From Actinomortierella ambigua (lineage: Eukaryota; Mortierellomycota; Mortierellomycetes; Mortierellales; Mortierellaceae): a stretch of DNA of 64,000 bases. The position numbers were made by a program, and so were the translations under genes. The notes under the pieces were generated by a model. That model ran no database searches. It was given only the letters and a program-made list of their open reading frames with translations, and was not told the DNA's origin. The DNA is taken from positions 1-64,000 of the forward strand of contig JAAAJB010000040.1 in assembly GCA_016098155.1 (NCBI GenBank), in the 5' to 3' direction. The first letter of the stretch is position 1; each line of letters opens with the position of its first letter. Positions 25,877-37,600 of the stretch are shown one piece after another.

Positions 25877-28198
25877 CTAATCGTCGATAAGCTCAAACTG
25901 AACTGCCCAGAAGACCGTTGATCCATCGAGGGTGCGGCAGGTATACCGGACAGGCTGGTCGTTGAGATACTTGCGGATGTTCATACTCAGGCCCAGACGG
26001 ATATCAAACGTGTTAAAGTCCATGTGGGGCGAGAAGAACTCAAAGGCGTGCACGTTCTCAGGCTTGAACACAAATGCATCACGGTTCGCCTCGCTCTGGA
26101 AATACTTGCGCCGTTGTGTCGTCGTCAGGCTCTTGCTGTTATTTGCCAAAAAGAACCGTGTGTCCTCCTCCACAGTCTGCCGCCAGTGACCAAGCGGGAA
26201 TTGGCCCTGTTGCTCTGCATCCTCAATCTCTCTTGACTTCTTCATCGTCCGTGCCTCATCGTGCTCGCCCGCAAAGTCCATGCTGCCTGCACTGGGTGAT
26301 GGGCTGATCGTACTCGACGATCGTGTGGCCGAGGTCTCCAGCGGCAGCTGAGTATCACTGATATTGCGACCTTGGTACGGCGCCGAAGACGATCCCGAGG
26401 CAGGGCCACTGCTAGAGTTGCTGTTAAGGTTGTTGCTGCTACCGAGATTGATCATCGAGTGGCGGTTTCCTTTCTTCAACTTGCCAAAGAGACCCCATAC
26501 ACTTGAGCTGTAATTTGGCTGCTGTTGTTGTTCTGGTGGGGGTACAGCAGTCGAAAAGTCCATCGACTGGCGAGGCGTGAGTGGTGGTGAAGGAAAGACG
26601 GCATCCTGTGGTCGCCAGGCACTCATCGAGTTGATCGAGGAAACCAGGGGACTCAGGATCCAAGGTTGGCCCTCTTCGCTCATGCTTGTCTTGACTACTG
26701 GGTCAATATACTTTGCAACGTTGAACATGATTTCAAATCCACTTGGGAGCTTGACCTAAGGTTTCGGAGAAAAAAATTCCATGTGTGCATGTTAGTCAAC
26801 CCGTGGCTCTCCGCAGGGGTTCATTTTCAGAGCTGGGGGGGGGGGAAGGAAGGAGGAGGAGGGCAGGAGAGGAGGAGAGGAAGGAGAGGTGGAGAAAGGA
26901 GAAGGGAATAAAACAGGGATGAACTCCACTACAAAGTCTTTTTTTGTTGCGGCGTACAAACTCGCGACGAATTTGTCTTTCATTTTTTTAATCGCTCGCT
27001 CGCCGTATCATCTCTCTCGATGAATGATGGGGTAGGTTGGCCAAATGGAGAAACTTACAGTGCGGTCAAAGTCTGTTCCAAAATAGACTTGGTTTCCATC
27101 CCACTCGCGCTTGAAACGGCCTTCCACCTAAACAGAGGAGGGGTGTGGAGAGGGAAGGGCGATGGGGAAAAAGGAATGTTAGCAACAATGATCCATGGCT
27201 ATGTCCAACCGTCCTATCCGAGAGAACCCTGACGTGAGGGCATCAGCCGACTTTCTATTCTGACTTCTGTCCTGCGCAAAACAGTACGTACCTGGATAGA
27301 GAAGCGACGATTGTGTCCCTTAAAGTAGTCCGAGTTGTAGATTGGAGCAGAGCCATCTGGCGTGATGCCGACTGTGTGGAGACAGACAGGTAGACAGAAG
27401 CAGACAATGGTTAGTAGTGTCCTTAAGGTTCGCCTTGGTTCCAGCTGCCCTGTCTCGCTCTCTCGCACGAGACAAAAAAAAGCCAAAAGGGAGATGCTGC
27501 ATTCTACCCCAGAGAAGGAGAATGCATATGCAGAGAGGAGGGGAAGGGGGGGGGCCAGGGAGCGAGAGATAGGAGAGATCAGTGGTATGGATACAGCCAA
27601 GCATCGTACTGCGTGTTTTAGGCTGTCTTCACCAACTGCGTGGGCGAAGAGGGGCATTGTACTACCCTACGCTGCATATGACGATTGTACGTTGCTGGGA
27701 CCATGTGCCAAGACCAATTTCTGTATGAATGAAAGTTTGCTGGGGGAGAAGTGGCCAAGGAAGATATAAAAAAAACAACAACAGCAAAAAAAGAGAGCAG
27801 CAACAAAACACTTGTCAACGGAGAAAAGGGGTGCCGCATAGGCTTTCAGGCTTGGCAACCCATCGGCTTTTGGAAAGAAGACCACAGTTATGGGAGCTTG
27901 CCCTTTCCCCCTTTCTGTCCGGGTAGTCAAGCCTGAAAAAACAAAATGGGGGGACCAGGGTCGATGTGTGCAACAGCGCAAAAGAGAAAGGGTCTGTGTT
28001 CGCCCACCCTTGTGTTCAACCTTGCTCCCAGCTACCTCGCTAGCTGCAGGAACACAACGTACCAAAATCCTTGATCCGCACTAAGGCGCGGCCCTTGAAG
28101 TTGTCTGTCTCAAACTCGACAGGGTGAAGTTCATCGTTGCAGTTGACAACGATCATATCGGTGTAGCTACCACCAGCGCTGACTCGTAACTTGACCAT
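25877..28198 (-). CDS. DUF1769 family protein (fungal, function unknown)
   Basis: Exons 28198-28063, 27371-27292, 27127-27059, 26755-25877 give 387 residues with phase kept. The N-terminus starts MVKLRVSAGGSYTDMIVVN and the C-terminal part (HAFEFFSPHMDFNTFDIRLG, then the poly-basic YLNDQPVRYTCR) matches the conserved fungal DUF1769 domain as I know it. A Ser/Gln-rich, probably disordered insertion of about 150 residues splits the domain in the last exon. No catalytic residues are established for this family. It lies 150 bp upstream of the Cox11 start on the same strand; its own promoter region faces the long intergenic segment. Confidence 0.8.
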
Positions 28199-30456
28199 GG
28201 CTGGTATTAATGTCTTGGTATATGTGGAGGGTGTCGGAGATATGTAAGGATGTAAGAATGGAGCGTTGTAGAGGATAGCTCCGGGCTAGGAGAGCTGCGA
28301 GAGCGAAAGTGTGGGTAGAGTGTGGAGAATAAGAGTAAGAGTGGAGTGAGACAGTGAGATAGTGCAAGTGGTGTAAAGAGGATTGAGTTTTGTGAATGCA
28401 ATGGAGAAAAAGAGAATGAGGAAGCGGACTGGGGAACGAGAAACACCCCGCCCAATATATACCTGCGGCGAGCTTGTAAAGTATTGCGGATGTGGTATCC
28501 CAAACTCAGGCCACTTTTTTTTTTTGGTTTTTGGTTTTTGGTCTTTTCTGTGTTTTTACCCAATTTGTTGAAAAATGAGGAGGTGGTGGTAGAGGAGAGA
28601 GAGACAAGGCTCGGAGATTTGACTGTTGACATCATGGCAGTAACAACAGCGACAACTTCATCCATACCTCTGACTCCCACTTCCATGAGCTACTTTTTTT
28701 ACGGATCAAAGAACAGTCATTGGGGGACCCATCATCGGTGTTTGAGCAGCCACCACACGAACAGACCCTTTTCTCTCGCACACAGCGAATTCTTTTTTTT
28801 TCCTCCAGTTCAGTTCAGTTCAGTTCTCTCTCCTCCCTTTCCCCCCCCCCCCCCCTTTTTTCCCCCCTTTTCCCCCCCACCCGCGAAATTTTTTTTTTTT
28901 CCCCCCTTCACTTTAGGTTCGGTCCCTCCCCCCCCCTTCCCCCCCCCCCCCAGATTGTACCACATGACCTCTGCGCAAAGAGCGAAAAAATGACAAATCG
29001 CGGGTCTCACTTGAAGCAAGTGGCCGCCAACCCGTTGTTGAGCCTGCTGATTCATCTTGATTTTTCCTTTCATTTTAAATTTTAAGAAAAAGAGGGGGGG
29101 AGCGAGCTCAATGAGCGGCTGAAGGAATAATCTGTATTGAGTTCCATCCTGCTGCCTGGGCAGACAGACAGGATGCACGGCGTATTGGACTTCAGATACC
29201 CTTCCGCGGTGGGACCCGTTTCAACCTTTCCCTGCCCAGAGGGCAAGCAAAGGGGAAAAAACGTTGATGGTAATCCGTTATTGCAAACCATTCTCGCTGG
29301 CAGACATGTTAGCCAACGTCCCCGCTAGGGATTCAATGGTTAGTCGCTTTTCACAGACTTTCCCAAGTGCAAATGCGTAAGCTTAACAGATAGGGGCAGT
29401 AAAGCCCTTTCTGTTCGTGTGGTTGCACCTAAACGCCGTATCGACAGCCACCCATTGGTCGCTGGAGTACAATTGATTCACCGTCTCATCGTATTTATGG
29501 TGCAGCGACAAAACCCCGCTCGCATTGAGGGAGCTTTTTTTTTGTCCTCGTCAGGATAAATTTCATCCTATCCTGTCATAACAGTCCTCGTCTTCACTCT
29601 TTCACTTCCCTACAGCTAGATCTGCACGCAACCCTGCGCCACAAACGCAGCAAGTGTGTGGCACGAGGTGAGAATCCACGTAGTCTACTGTCTATATCAT
29701 GTACTGCTGTACTGCACATGAGATTCCCCTTTTCAGCAAGGTAATAGTGGACCTAGACGTGCAACTACTCGGCCTCGGAGGAAAAAAAAAAAATCAAAGG
29801 TACAAAGCCAAACCACGATATCTATTGGTCTTTGGCATTTAGGATCATCCACGTTTGCATGATTGCAGAGTCATTTGCTGTAAACCATAAAGCACGCACT
29901 AAAAAGTGAAAAGAACAAGCGAGACCAAGCAAAGAACGACACGACCCCCCGTGGGCCTTGCCCTAGCTCTGTATTAGCTGCTAAGGCTGTTTAGGTTCCC
30001 GGTTTTGCAGCTCATAAACAAGTGTGTAAATGGGCTTGACCTAGAATGGTGGCATTACGCCAGAATAGACAGAAAGAACGAGCGAGGTCATCTTTTTAAG
30101 CTGTACTTCAGACACTTCGACCTCCTTTCTCGCGCGCAAGACATCATAGAGTCATTACGAGCAAAGAGATGGAATAAGCTGGTCCAGATTGGGAGCGCTT
30201 GCTCAGCAGGCAGCTTGGTCAACAGAAGGGAAAAGAAAGGCTACAAGAGAGAGCAAGGATCCAGAGTCAATGCCTATGATTGCAACATCGTCATAATGGA
30301 CTCTGAGAGAATGATGGCTACTGACCTGTGGAAGTGTAGACAGAGCCTTTTTTAACAGAGGGGAAGGAGGGTCCGACCAGCCGGGCCAACCCAGCCTCCG
30401 ATTTTCATTAAATCGATTTGCCCCCTCAATTGCGAGCCTCGACTCGTCTCTTCTTG
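28199..30456. other. long intergenic region with homopolymer blocks
   Basis: About 2.25 kb without a supportable gene. The stretch 28790-28955 has dense poly-C and poly-T runs. The rest has ordinary composition with short frames only. One frame at 30005-30355 (+) lacks an ATG near its start and resembles nothing I know. Promoters for the DUF1769 gene (leftward) and ALG14 (rightward) should lie here. Confidence 0.5.
28794..28953. repeat. poly-C/poly-T polypyrimidine block
   Basis: Runs of C (up to about 14) alternate with runs of T on the plus strand, leaving nearly uninterrupted purine on the minus strand. The G runs on the minus strand could form quadruplex or triplex DNA. Homopolymers of this length are also prone to assembly error. 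Confidence 0.85.
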
Positions 30457-31335
30457 ATGTCTATCTGTTGCGCAGAAGCCTGGGGGTTATCCCGCCTCTT
30501 GTTGGGAGCGGTCATCACAGCGGTCATCCTCGCCCTACCTCTCGCCCTCGTAGCGGCGCTTCGTCTACGCACCGCATTGCCTCCACACCGCCCTAGCAAA
30601 CGCACTACGGCTGAGCGCAAGAAGAATGATGACCCAGCACGAGATGAATCTCCATCCAGCGAGCCATGCAACATCACCACCACCGTCTTTCTTGGTTCCG
30701 GTGGCCACACGGCCGAGATGCTTCAGCTGGTCTCAGGTCTGAACCGCGACAAGTACTGGCCTCGGCACTACATCGTAGGATGGGACGACGACGCAAGTGT
30801 CACCAAAGTCCACGCCCTTGAACAGCAACGATTCAAGGAACAGTGCCTCTTTGAGCAATCAAAGGAAAGCACCTCGACCAAGAACCGTCCCTTGATCGCC
30901 GCGGGTCTGGCAAGGAGAGGATACACGATCCACCGTGTCCCTCGGAGTCGCCATGTCCATCAATCGTTCCTGACAACACCCTTCACGCTACTCTACTCGC
31001 TGTCCGTCGCCATCCCTATGGTCATTCGACTGTCATGTAAACCGCTCAAACAAGGCTCTCCTCACTCAAGGTCGTCTTCTACGCCGTCGTCCACGCTGCT
31101 CATGAACGGTCCGGGGACGTGTCTTGCGCTGGCGCTGGCCGTGATCTTGGCTCGCATGGTGGGTGTGCCAGACAACGAGACGCCCGACTTATTCTTCATC
31201 GAGTCATTTGCGCGCGTCAAGACCCTCAGTCTCGCTGGCAAGCTCCTTTATCCGTTGGTTGATCATTTCCTCGTCCAATGGCCGGCCCTGACCCAGCAAT
31301 ACCCACGTGCTGAATACATTGGCATGCTAGTTTAA
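30457..31335 (+). CDS. ALG14: UDP-GlcNAc transferase membrane subunit Alg14
   Basis: Anchors catalytic Alg13 to the ER to add the second GlcNAc of the lipid-linked N-glycan precursor. Single exon, 292 residues from the first ATG; the frame is open upstream but has no earlier ATG. An N-terminal hydrophobic segment (LLLGAVITAVILALPLALVA) precedes the hallmark FLGSGGHTAEML. The C-terminus carries FFIESFARVKTLSLAGKLLY and VQWPAL, as expected for the family. A Lys/Ser-rich insertion sits between the anchor and the glycosyltransferase fold. It is convergent with the ribosomal uL1 gene, stops about 290 bp apart. Confidence 0.95.
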   Translation: MSICCAEAWGLSRLLLGAVITAVILALPLALVAALRLRTALPPHRPSKRTTAERKKNDDPARDESPSSEPCNITTTVFLGSGGHTAEMLQLVSGLNRDKYWPRHYIVGWDDDASVTKVHALEQQRFKEQCLFEQSKESTSTKNRPLIAAGLARRGYTIHRVPRSRHVHQSFLTTPFTLLYSLSVAIPMVIRLSCKPLKQGSPHSRSSSTPSSTLLMNGPGTCLALALAVILARMVGVPDNETPDLFFIESFARVKTLSLAGKLLYPLVDHFLVQWPALTQQYPRAEYIGMLV

Positions 31336-31626
31336 AGATTCATAGATATTTTCAACCACTCCACAGAAATGAAAAAGCAACTACCAAAAAAAATGACACC
31401 AAAGAATGTAAACTGTTTTCCTCTTCAACAATTGTTTTTATTGTCTTGATTCCATCCAAGCAGGCTTGTTGCTGCAAACAAATGCAGCTCCCAACAGTAG
31501 ACGAATAGAAATTTGTTTTTTAAAAAAAGACCTTTCAGTACTTTGGTGTGCCGTGCCGTGAGAAAAAAACGATCGTTAAAGTGCTAGCGTTTTTTCTTTA
31601 ATGTTGAAAAAAAAGAAAAAAGACGC

Positions 31627-32879
31627 TTAGTACAGGCGGACGGGCTTGTTCATCGAGGACTTGATGAACAAGGTCTTGACGTTCTGCCAGTGCTTCTTGA
31701 GCAGGGAGACCAAGAAGTTAACGGCCATCATGATGTTGGCAAGGAGCTCATCCTCGGACATGTTGACGTGACCAACGGCAACACCCAAGCAGAGAACCTT
31801 CTTGAGCTGGAACTTGATGGTACCACGGATCTCATCGGCCTTCTCGCCAATGTTGTCAGAGTGGGTGACGGGGGTGGGGAACTTGCCGGCCTTGTGCAGA
31901 CCAGGACCCAGCAGACGGGGAATCTGCTTGATCAGGGCCTCGGAGGCAATGAAGGCATCGTACTTCTTGGCGAGCTTCTTGATGGCCTTCTTGTTCTTGT
32001 TGAGCTTCTTCAAGTCATCAACAGACTGGAACTCCATGCCGATATCCTTGGCCTGGTCGACGTGGAAAGCATCACCGAGAATGCAGACCGACATCTTGGG
32101 GCGGGGGATGTTGGGCAGGCGGATAGCGCCAGAGAAACGCTTATCACGCTGGGGATCGTAGTTCTTGAGACCAATCTGGAGCTCAACGGTCTCAACGAAG
32201 TTACGCTTCTTCTCCTCAGCCTGCTGCTTGACCTGGCGAACACTCTCACGGACGGCCGAAACCTGAATCTTGCTGCTGTTGACGGAGCAGGTTCACATGG
32301 GACAGCATAGCAAAAAGAAAAAAAAATGTCCCGAGGTCGGTTAGTTGAACTGTCAAAGACGACCTTGGCCGCAGTACATCGAGTCAGAGTAGACGGAGGG
32401 GGGTGGAAAGGGAAAGGGTCGAATTCCTGCTGCTAGCTGCTCCTGACCACTGCCGACAGTCCTTGTCCTCCTTGTATCAAAAGTCGATCGGCGCACCTCC
32501 AGGGAGACAGCCAAGCCCTCTGGCCTCAAGTCTTTCAAAACCAAAAGATGCTGCATCAGAGTGCCCCCATGAATGCCGGCCAACACAGGTTCCTCCTAAT
32601 CTGGCAGTCTGTTTCTGCACTGAATCAGAGATTGTGTCCATCGTTGGAGCAAACATCCGCCATCTCCAACTTTGATGAACGACTCCTACTAAGCTGGCTG
32701 ATGAAAAGTGGTTGTGCAAGAAGTGTCCGTTTGGTGGTGGGCGACCTGACGATTCATCCTGCGGTGGTCCCGGGCAGTCGTTTGGCGCAGGTATTGGTCC
32801 AGCTAGCAGCAGATAGAGCGATGGATGGATTTGTGCCCGTATCGACGGGATGGATATCTGATCCATGTCCGCACCTCAT
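31627..32879 (-). CDS. RPL10A: 60S ribosomal protein uL1 (L10a/Rpl1)
   Basis: Forms the L1 stalk of the large ribosomal subunit. Exon 2, 32272-31627, encodes almost the whole protein: [38 protein letters not shown], ending PVRLY. It lacks an ATG. The best start is a five-base first exon, 32879-32875 (ATGAG), spliced across a roughly 600-bp intron with donor GTGCGG, which restores MSKIQ and a total of 216 residues, matching yeast (217). The tiny exon is an inference from phase and family length. A long first intron is common in fungal ribosomal protein genes. High expression is expected. Confidence 0.93.
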
Positions 32880-33222
32880 GATGGAATATTTTTTCTGAAA
32901 GAGGAAGAGCACAGTCGACCCGCTGCTGAGACCTATTTGAAAGTGAATTTCGCAGTTCTGATAAGCCACATCATTTTTTTTTTCGCGCTTGCAAGCTGAA
33001 ACTTCCTCGCTACGAATCATAGCTATTGTGTGGCCGCTAACATATTTCTCGTTTATATCAATGTAGAAACTACAACTATGATAAATATCCCAATCTGCCT
33101 CCATAGTGTCATGCCAAAGCATCCATGGAAAACCTAATCGAGAATTCAACCAAAAGGAGAGAAAGAAGAACAAGAAAAAATCACATCGCCAGGCATACAT
33201 TGGATAGTTGGATTCCACCCGC
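32880..33222. other. intergenic region between uL1 and the Mic26/27-like gene
   Basis: About 340 bp, AT-richer than its surroundings. It should hold the promoter of the uL1 gene and the 3' end of the Mic26/27-like gene. No open frame of note. Confidence 0.4.
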
Positions 33223-34631
33223 TTAAAAGCCACGACCACCTCGGCGATCGCTCTGCTGTTGTTGTTGCTGCTGCTGCTGTTGCTGTTGGACTCGAGACCA
33301 AAATTCTTCATCCTCCGTTCGGCGGCGTTCTGCCCACTCGTCGTAACGCGTTCGTACCTTCTCGCCAGCACGATGAAGATCCGCATCAATATCCTTGGCA
33401 ACCTTCTCCGTGTCCTTCTTGACGCCTTTCCACCATTGATGGCCATCATCGGCAGCCTTGTTGAGCTCCTTATCAATATCCGTTGCCTTCTTGCGAGCGT
33501 CCTCCTTGACGCCTTTCCACCATTGATGGCTATCATCGGCAGCCTTGTTGAGCTCCGCATCAAGATCCGTCGCTTTCTTGTGAGCGTCCTCCTTAACGCC
33601 TTTCCACCATTGATGGCCTTCAAGGGTAGTCTTGTGAAGCTCCGCATCAAGATCCTCTGCCTTCTTGCGAACGTCCTTCTTGACGTCCTGCCACAGACGT
33701 CGTCCTTCCTCGGCAGCCTTTGTCTTCTCGGCATCAATATCCTTGGCTGCCTTCTCGGCGTTCGTCTGGACTCCTTTCCACCAGCGACGACTCTCCTCAG
33801 TGGCCTCATCGACGACCTTGTGCGCTTCACCCAGTTTGCTGTTGATCTTTCGATCGGCGGCATCAAAGGCCTCGTTCACCTGCTTATCGAGCTTCTCGGC
33901 CGTCACGTCGGCACCAAAGATGGCATCCTTGATATGGGTGACGCCGGTCTGGATATCGTCGCGCGTCTGGGCAATGTCCTCGCGGATGTGGCCAAGCAAG
34001 TCACTAGTCGAGCTGTGATCGTGTGAGTGAGCATGTCCCACACCTGGATGTACCTCGCTGCGGAGATGACCCCTCTCTTGCTGGACACTAGCAGGACGAG
34101 CAGCATCGTACACGTTCTGACGAGCCTTCTCGGCCGTCACACCATCATCATTCTTGTGAAGCGCCGATGCACGAAGATGCACATCCTCGCGTGCCTTGTC
34201 GGCATACTTGTCAATCGCTGCGCCCACATCCGACTGTTGGCCCGTCGGCCGGTCTTGGGTGCTGAGGTGGATACCATGGGTCGCTGGAGGACGAGTACCA
34301 GCGGTAGTATTGCCCGTGGCCGATTGGGTCGTAGGCTTGGACGAGCCACCAAAGACAGACGTCCACATGCCTTGCTCGGCTTCTTCCGTGGCGACAGCCA
34401 CCTCGTGGGCGGCGTGCTTGATCTTCTCGCCAGCGTCATGGACAGCCTGCTTGGCCTTTTCACCCATGCCATGGGCAGTGCGGCCAGGTTCTGATTCGCG
34501 AATGCGATCGTGGAGATGACCCAGTCCGCCAGCAATGTCCTCCTTGGTCTGCTGCACATCCTTCTTGATATGATCCAGAAGCTGACCAGTACTATCGTAT
34601 CCTGCTTTGCTGGTTGTTTGGGCCGCCTCCG

Positions 34632-34671
<40 letters not shown>

Positions 34672-37600
34672 TGGCCACTTCCAACCAGAGGACGAAGTCT
34701 GTACTCCGAGATCACGCAGTTTCGCCTCGCGCTCAGCACGCTCGCGTGCAATCTTGTTCTCGAGCTCCGTGACAGCGGCGCGAGCTTTGGCCTGTGCCTC
34801 GGCCCGTTCACGGGCCGCCTTGTCGGCAAACTCCCTGGTGGCCCTATCTCGCCTGACTTGCTCCTCGTGACCCAGGGCCTCGGCCTTGGCCCGAAGCTCT
34901 TCCAGAATATGCTCCTCTCGGATCTTTTCGAGTCGCATCTTCTCTGTAAGCTCGCGCGAAGCGCGCTCGAGCCTGAGCCTCTCGGCCTCCCATTTTTGCT
35001 CCAGGGCCACTTTGGCCTCATGGGCGGCACGGTCCGCCTGGGCTTCATCCCGTAAGGCCCTGGCACGGGCCTCCTTGAGCGAGTGCTCCGCCTCGGACTT
35101 TTTATCTCTGGCCCAGGCCTCGGCCCTGGCCTTGAGCGAGGCAGCGGCAGCATCGGCGGCCTCGAGCTCGTGATCGACCTTGGTGCGAATGTCTTGCGCA
35201 GCCAGCTCAATCAACGTGCGCTGTTCGGCCTCGTGGGCGACTGCGCGGGCCTTGGCCTCGGTAGCGAGCCGGTCAGCGTCGGCCTGCTCCTGTGCCAGGC
35301 GCTCCTCGAGCTCTCGACGGGCACGTTCGACGGCCGCCTGACGGTCTCGGATCAGGCTCTCGCTCTGCTCACGGGCAAAACGGGCCGCGGCATCGGCTCG
35401 CGCGCGGGCCTCGGTCGCACTGGTCTCGAGACGCTCCTGCTCCAGAGCCAACTGGGCGGCAATCTCTTTCGCGGCGCGCTCGGCGGCCTCTTGCGCCTCC
35501 CAGGCGAGTCGCTCGGCCCTCTCCTTCATCGTCGCAACCTCTTCGTCGAGGCGTCGCGACCAGGCCGATTGCCACCACGAGGTGCGTTGCAACGAACTGT
35601 CGGCGAAGCTGCCGCCCCAGTTGTAATAGTCGGCCCCGCGGATGTCGGCCGTGCCCATCTCTTCGCCGTTCAGCGTCCAATAGCCGGTCTTGGCGCTGGA
35701 GGGGACATCGCTATGCTTGACGCCTTCGGCGAAGGCCGCACCGGCTTTGGCGAATGATCGTGCGTCGGCTTGGGCTTTGTCGTAGTCGGCCACCCAGTGG
35801 TCCATCAAGTCGGAACCATCCAGTGAGGTATCTGGCTCCAGGTGGGGCAGGTCAAGGTGGCTGTGGACCCGCTTGGCTTTGGGGCGACCGGTGGTGCCTT
35901 GAGCTTCCTGAGCGCCTTGTTTGTCTTTGGCGTTCAAGGTACCTCGCGTATCTTGGGTGCCTTGGGTGGACGTGGCGTCTTTAGGGACCCAGTGATCCAT
36001 CAGATCCGATCCATCGAGAGAAGTGTCAGGCTCAAGGTGAGGCAGATCAACGTGGCCGGGGACCAGCTTCTTGCTGCGGCGGCGCGTACGGTCAGGCTGG
36101 TTGGCTGGGATGTAGTGGTCCATGTAATCGGAGCCGTCGAGTGAAGTCTCGACATCCATATGAGGCAGCATTGAGTCCGTCTTGCCACCCAGAGTCGACT
36201 TGCCTGTGCCCACTCGGTCAGTGGAGGAGCCTCGAGTCGGATACTTGGTGCCATCGTAGTGGTAGTCGGTCTCGTCGTCGCGGATTCTCGCCGTGCCCAT
36301 CTCTGTGCCGTCGCTCCAATACTCTGGCTGATTGGAATAAATGTATATAGCTTCACCTGTAGCCGCACTAGCACCGGCGGCAGTGGTGGGATCGGAAGTC
36401 ATAGGACGTCTCTTCCACCAATGGCTATGTTCGGATGTGTCGACATTGGCCTTGACATCCTTGACAACGTTGGTGATGTTCTTGTCAGCCGCGGCTACCT
36501 GGACATCGACCCAGCGCTTGGCTTTGAGAGCAGCATCACCGATGGTCTGGTCGGCTTCCTTGGCTTTGGTCTGAACCCAGCTCGACGCCTCCTTGAGTTG
36601 ATCCGAAGCCTTTCCCACCAATTCGTCAGCTGCATCCACGGTGGAATCGTACATGTCTTGAACCTCGCCTGTGGCCTTGTCCGAGGCTTTCTGCGCCTTG
36701 GAGGCTGTTCTGTTCCACCAGTGCTGCGCGTCCTGGTCAGCGCCTTCGACAGCATCCTTGACGTCCTTGCGAACCTTGTCAAAGGTCTTGCCGACATCCG
36801 ACGAAGCCTTGCCCAACCACTGCTTGGCCTCGCTTGTGGCCTCTTTAGCGTCTTTCGTGACGCCATCGATGGCCTTATCCACCCCATCGTGATCAATTGA
36901 GAACCAGTGGCTGCGGGGTTTGTTCTTGAGAATATCATTTCTAGCGGTTGCCTGTTCGACCTCCCGAGCCTTATAACTGACCCACTTTCTGGTGCGTTCG
37001 GCCGTGTCCTCGACCTGATCTTTGGCACGTGAAAGCTTGTCTGAGGCCACCTGCTTGGCATCCGATGCAACACGCTCGGCTGCTTGGGACTTTTCATTCC
37101 ACCAATGTCGAGCATCGTCGACTTTGCTGTCGAGCTCGCCCTCTTTCGAGCGAACCCATCCGCGGGCCTTGAGCCGGGCATGCTCCACATCGTCAGCAAC
37201 GTCCTCGATTGCCTCCTCGGCATCCTCGCGCTTCTGGTTCAGCCAGCCATGAGCTCGGTCCGCTTCACCTCTCAAGGTCTCCTGATGGGTGTGGGCACTG
37301 TCCTGGGCGCGGGACCATGCCTCGCGAGCTCGAGAAGTCAGCTCACTTGCAGCAGCAGCTCCACTGCCATGCTCAACGGTGGAGGCACCAGCGGTGGAGT
37401 GCATATGGTGGTGCGAGGTGCTGCCATACTTGCGGCATTCCGAGCAGTCATTGGAGTAGCCAATACCACTAAACAGTCTATGCGTGTGCTCTGGTAAACA
37501 GTATGCGCCGGCTGCTGTGGCAAAGGCTACGGGCGAGAACATGCGGACGAGAATGTTTCCTAATGTGCCACAAAATTGTAATAGAAACGCTCTAAGTGAA

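Noticed and set aside
30005..30355. 116-residue plus-strand frame upstream of ALG14
   Set aside because: It starts at TTG with no early ATG, has no family resemblance and no splice or promoter context.
32280..32874. snoRNA hosted in the uL1 first intron
   Set aside because: Ribosomal protein introns often host snoRNAs, but I could not find a C/D or H/ACA pair on the coding strand with correct spacing; GATGA and CTGA words occur only on the opposite strand.
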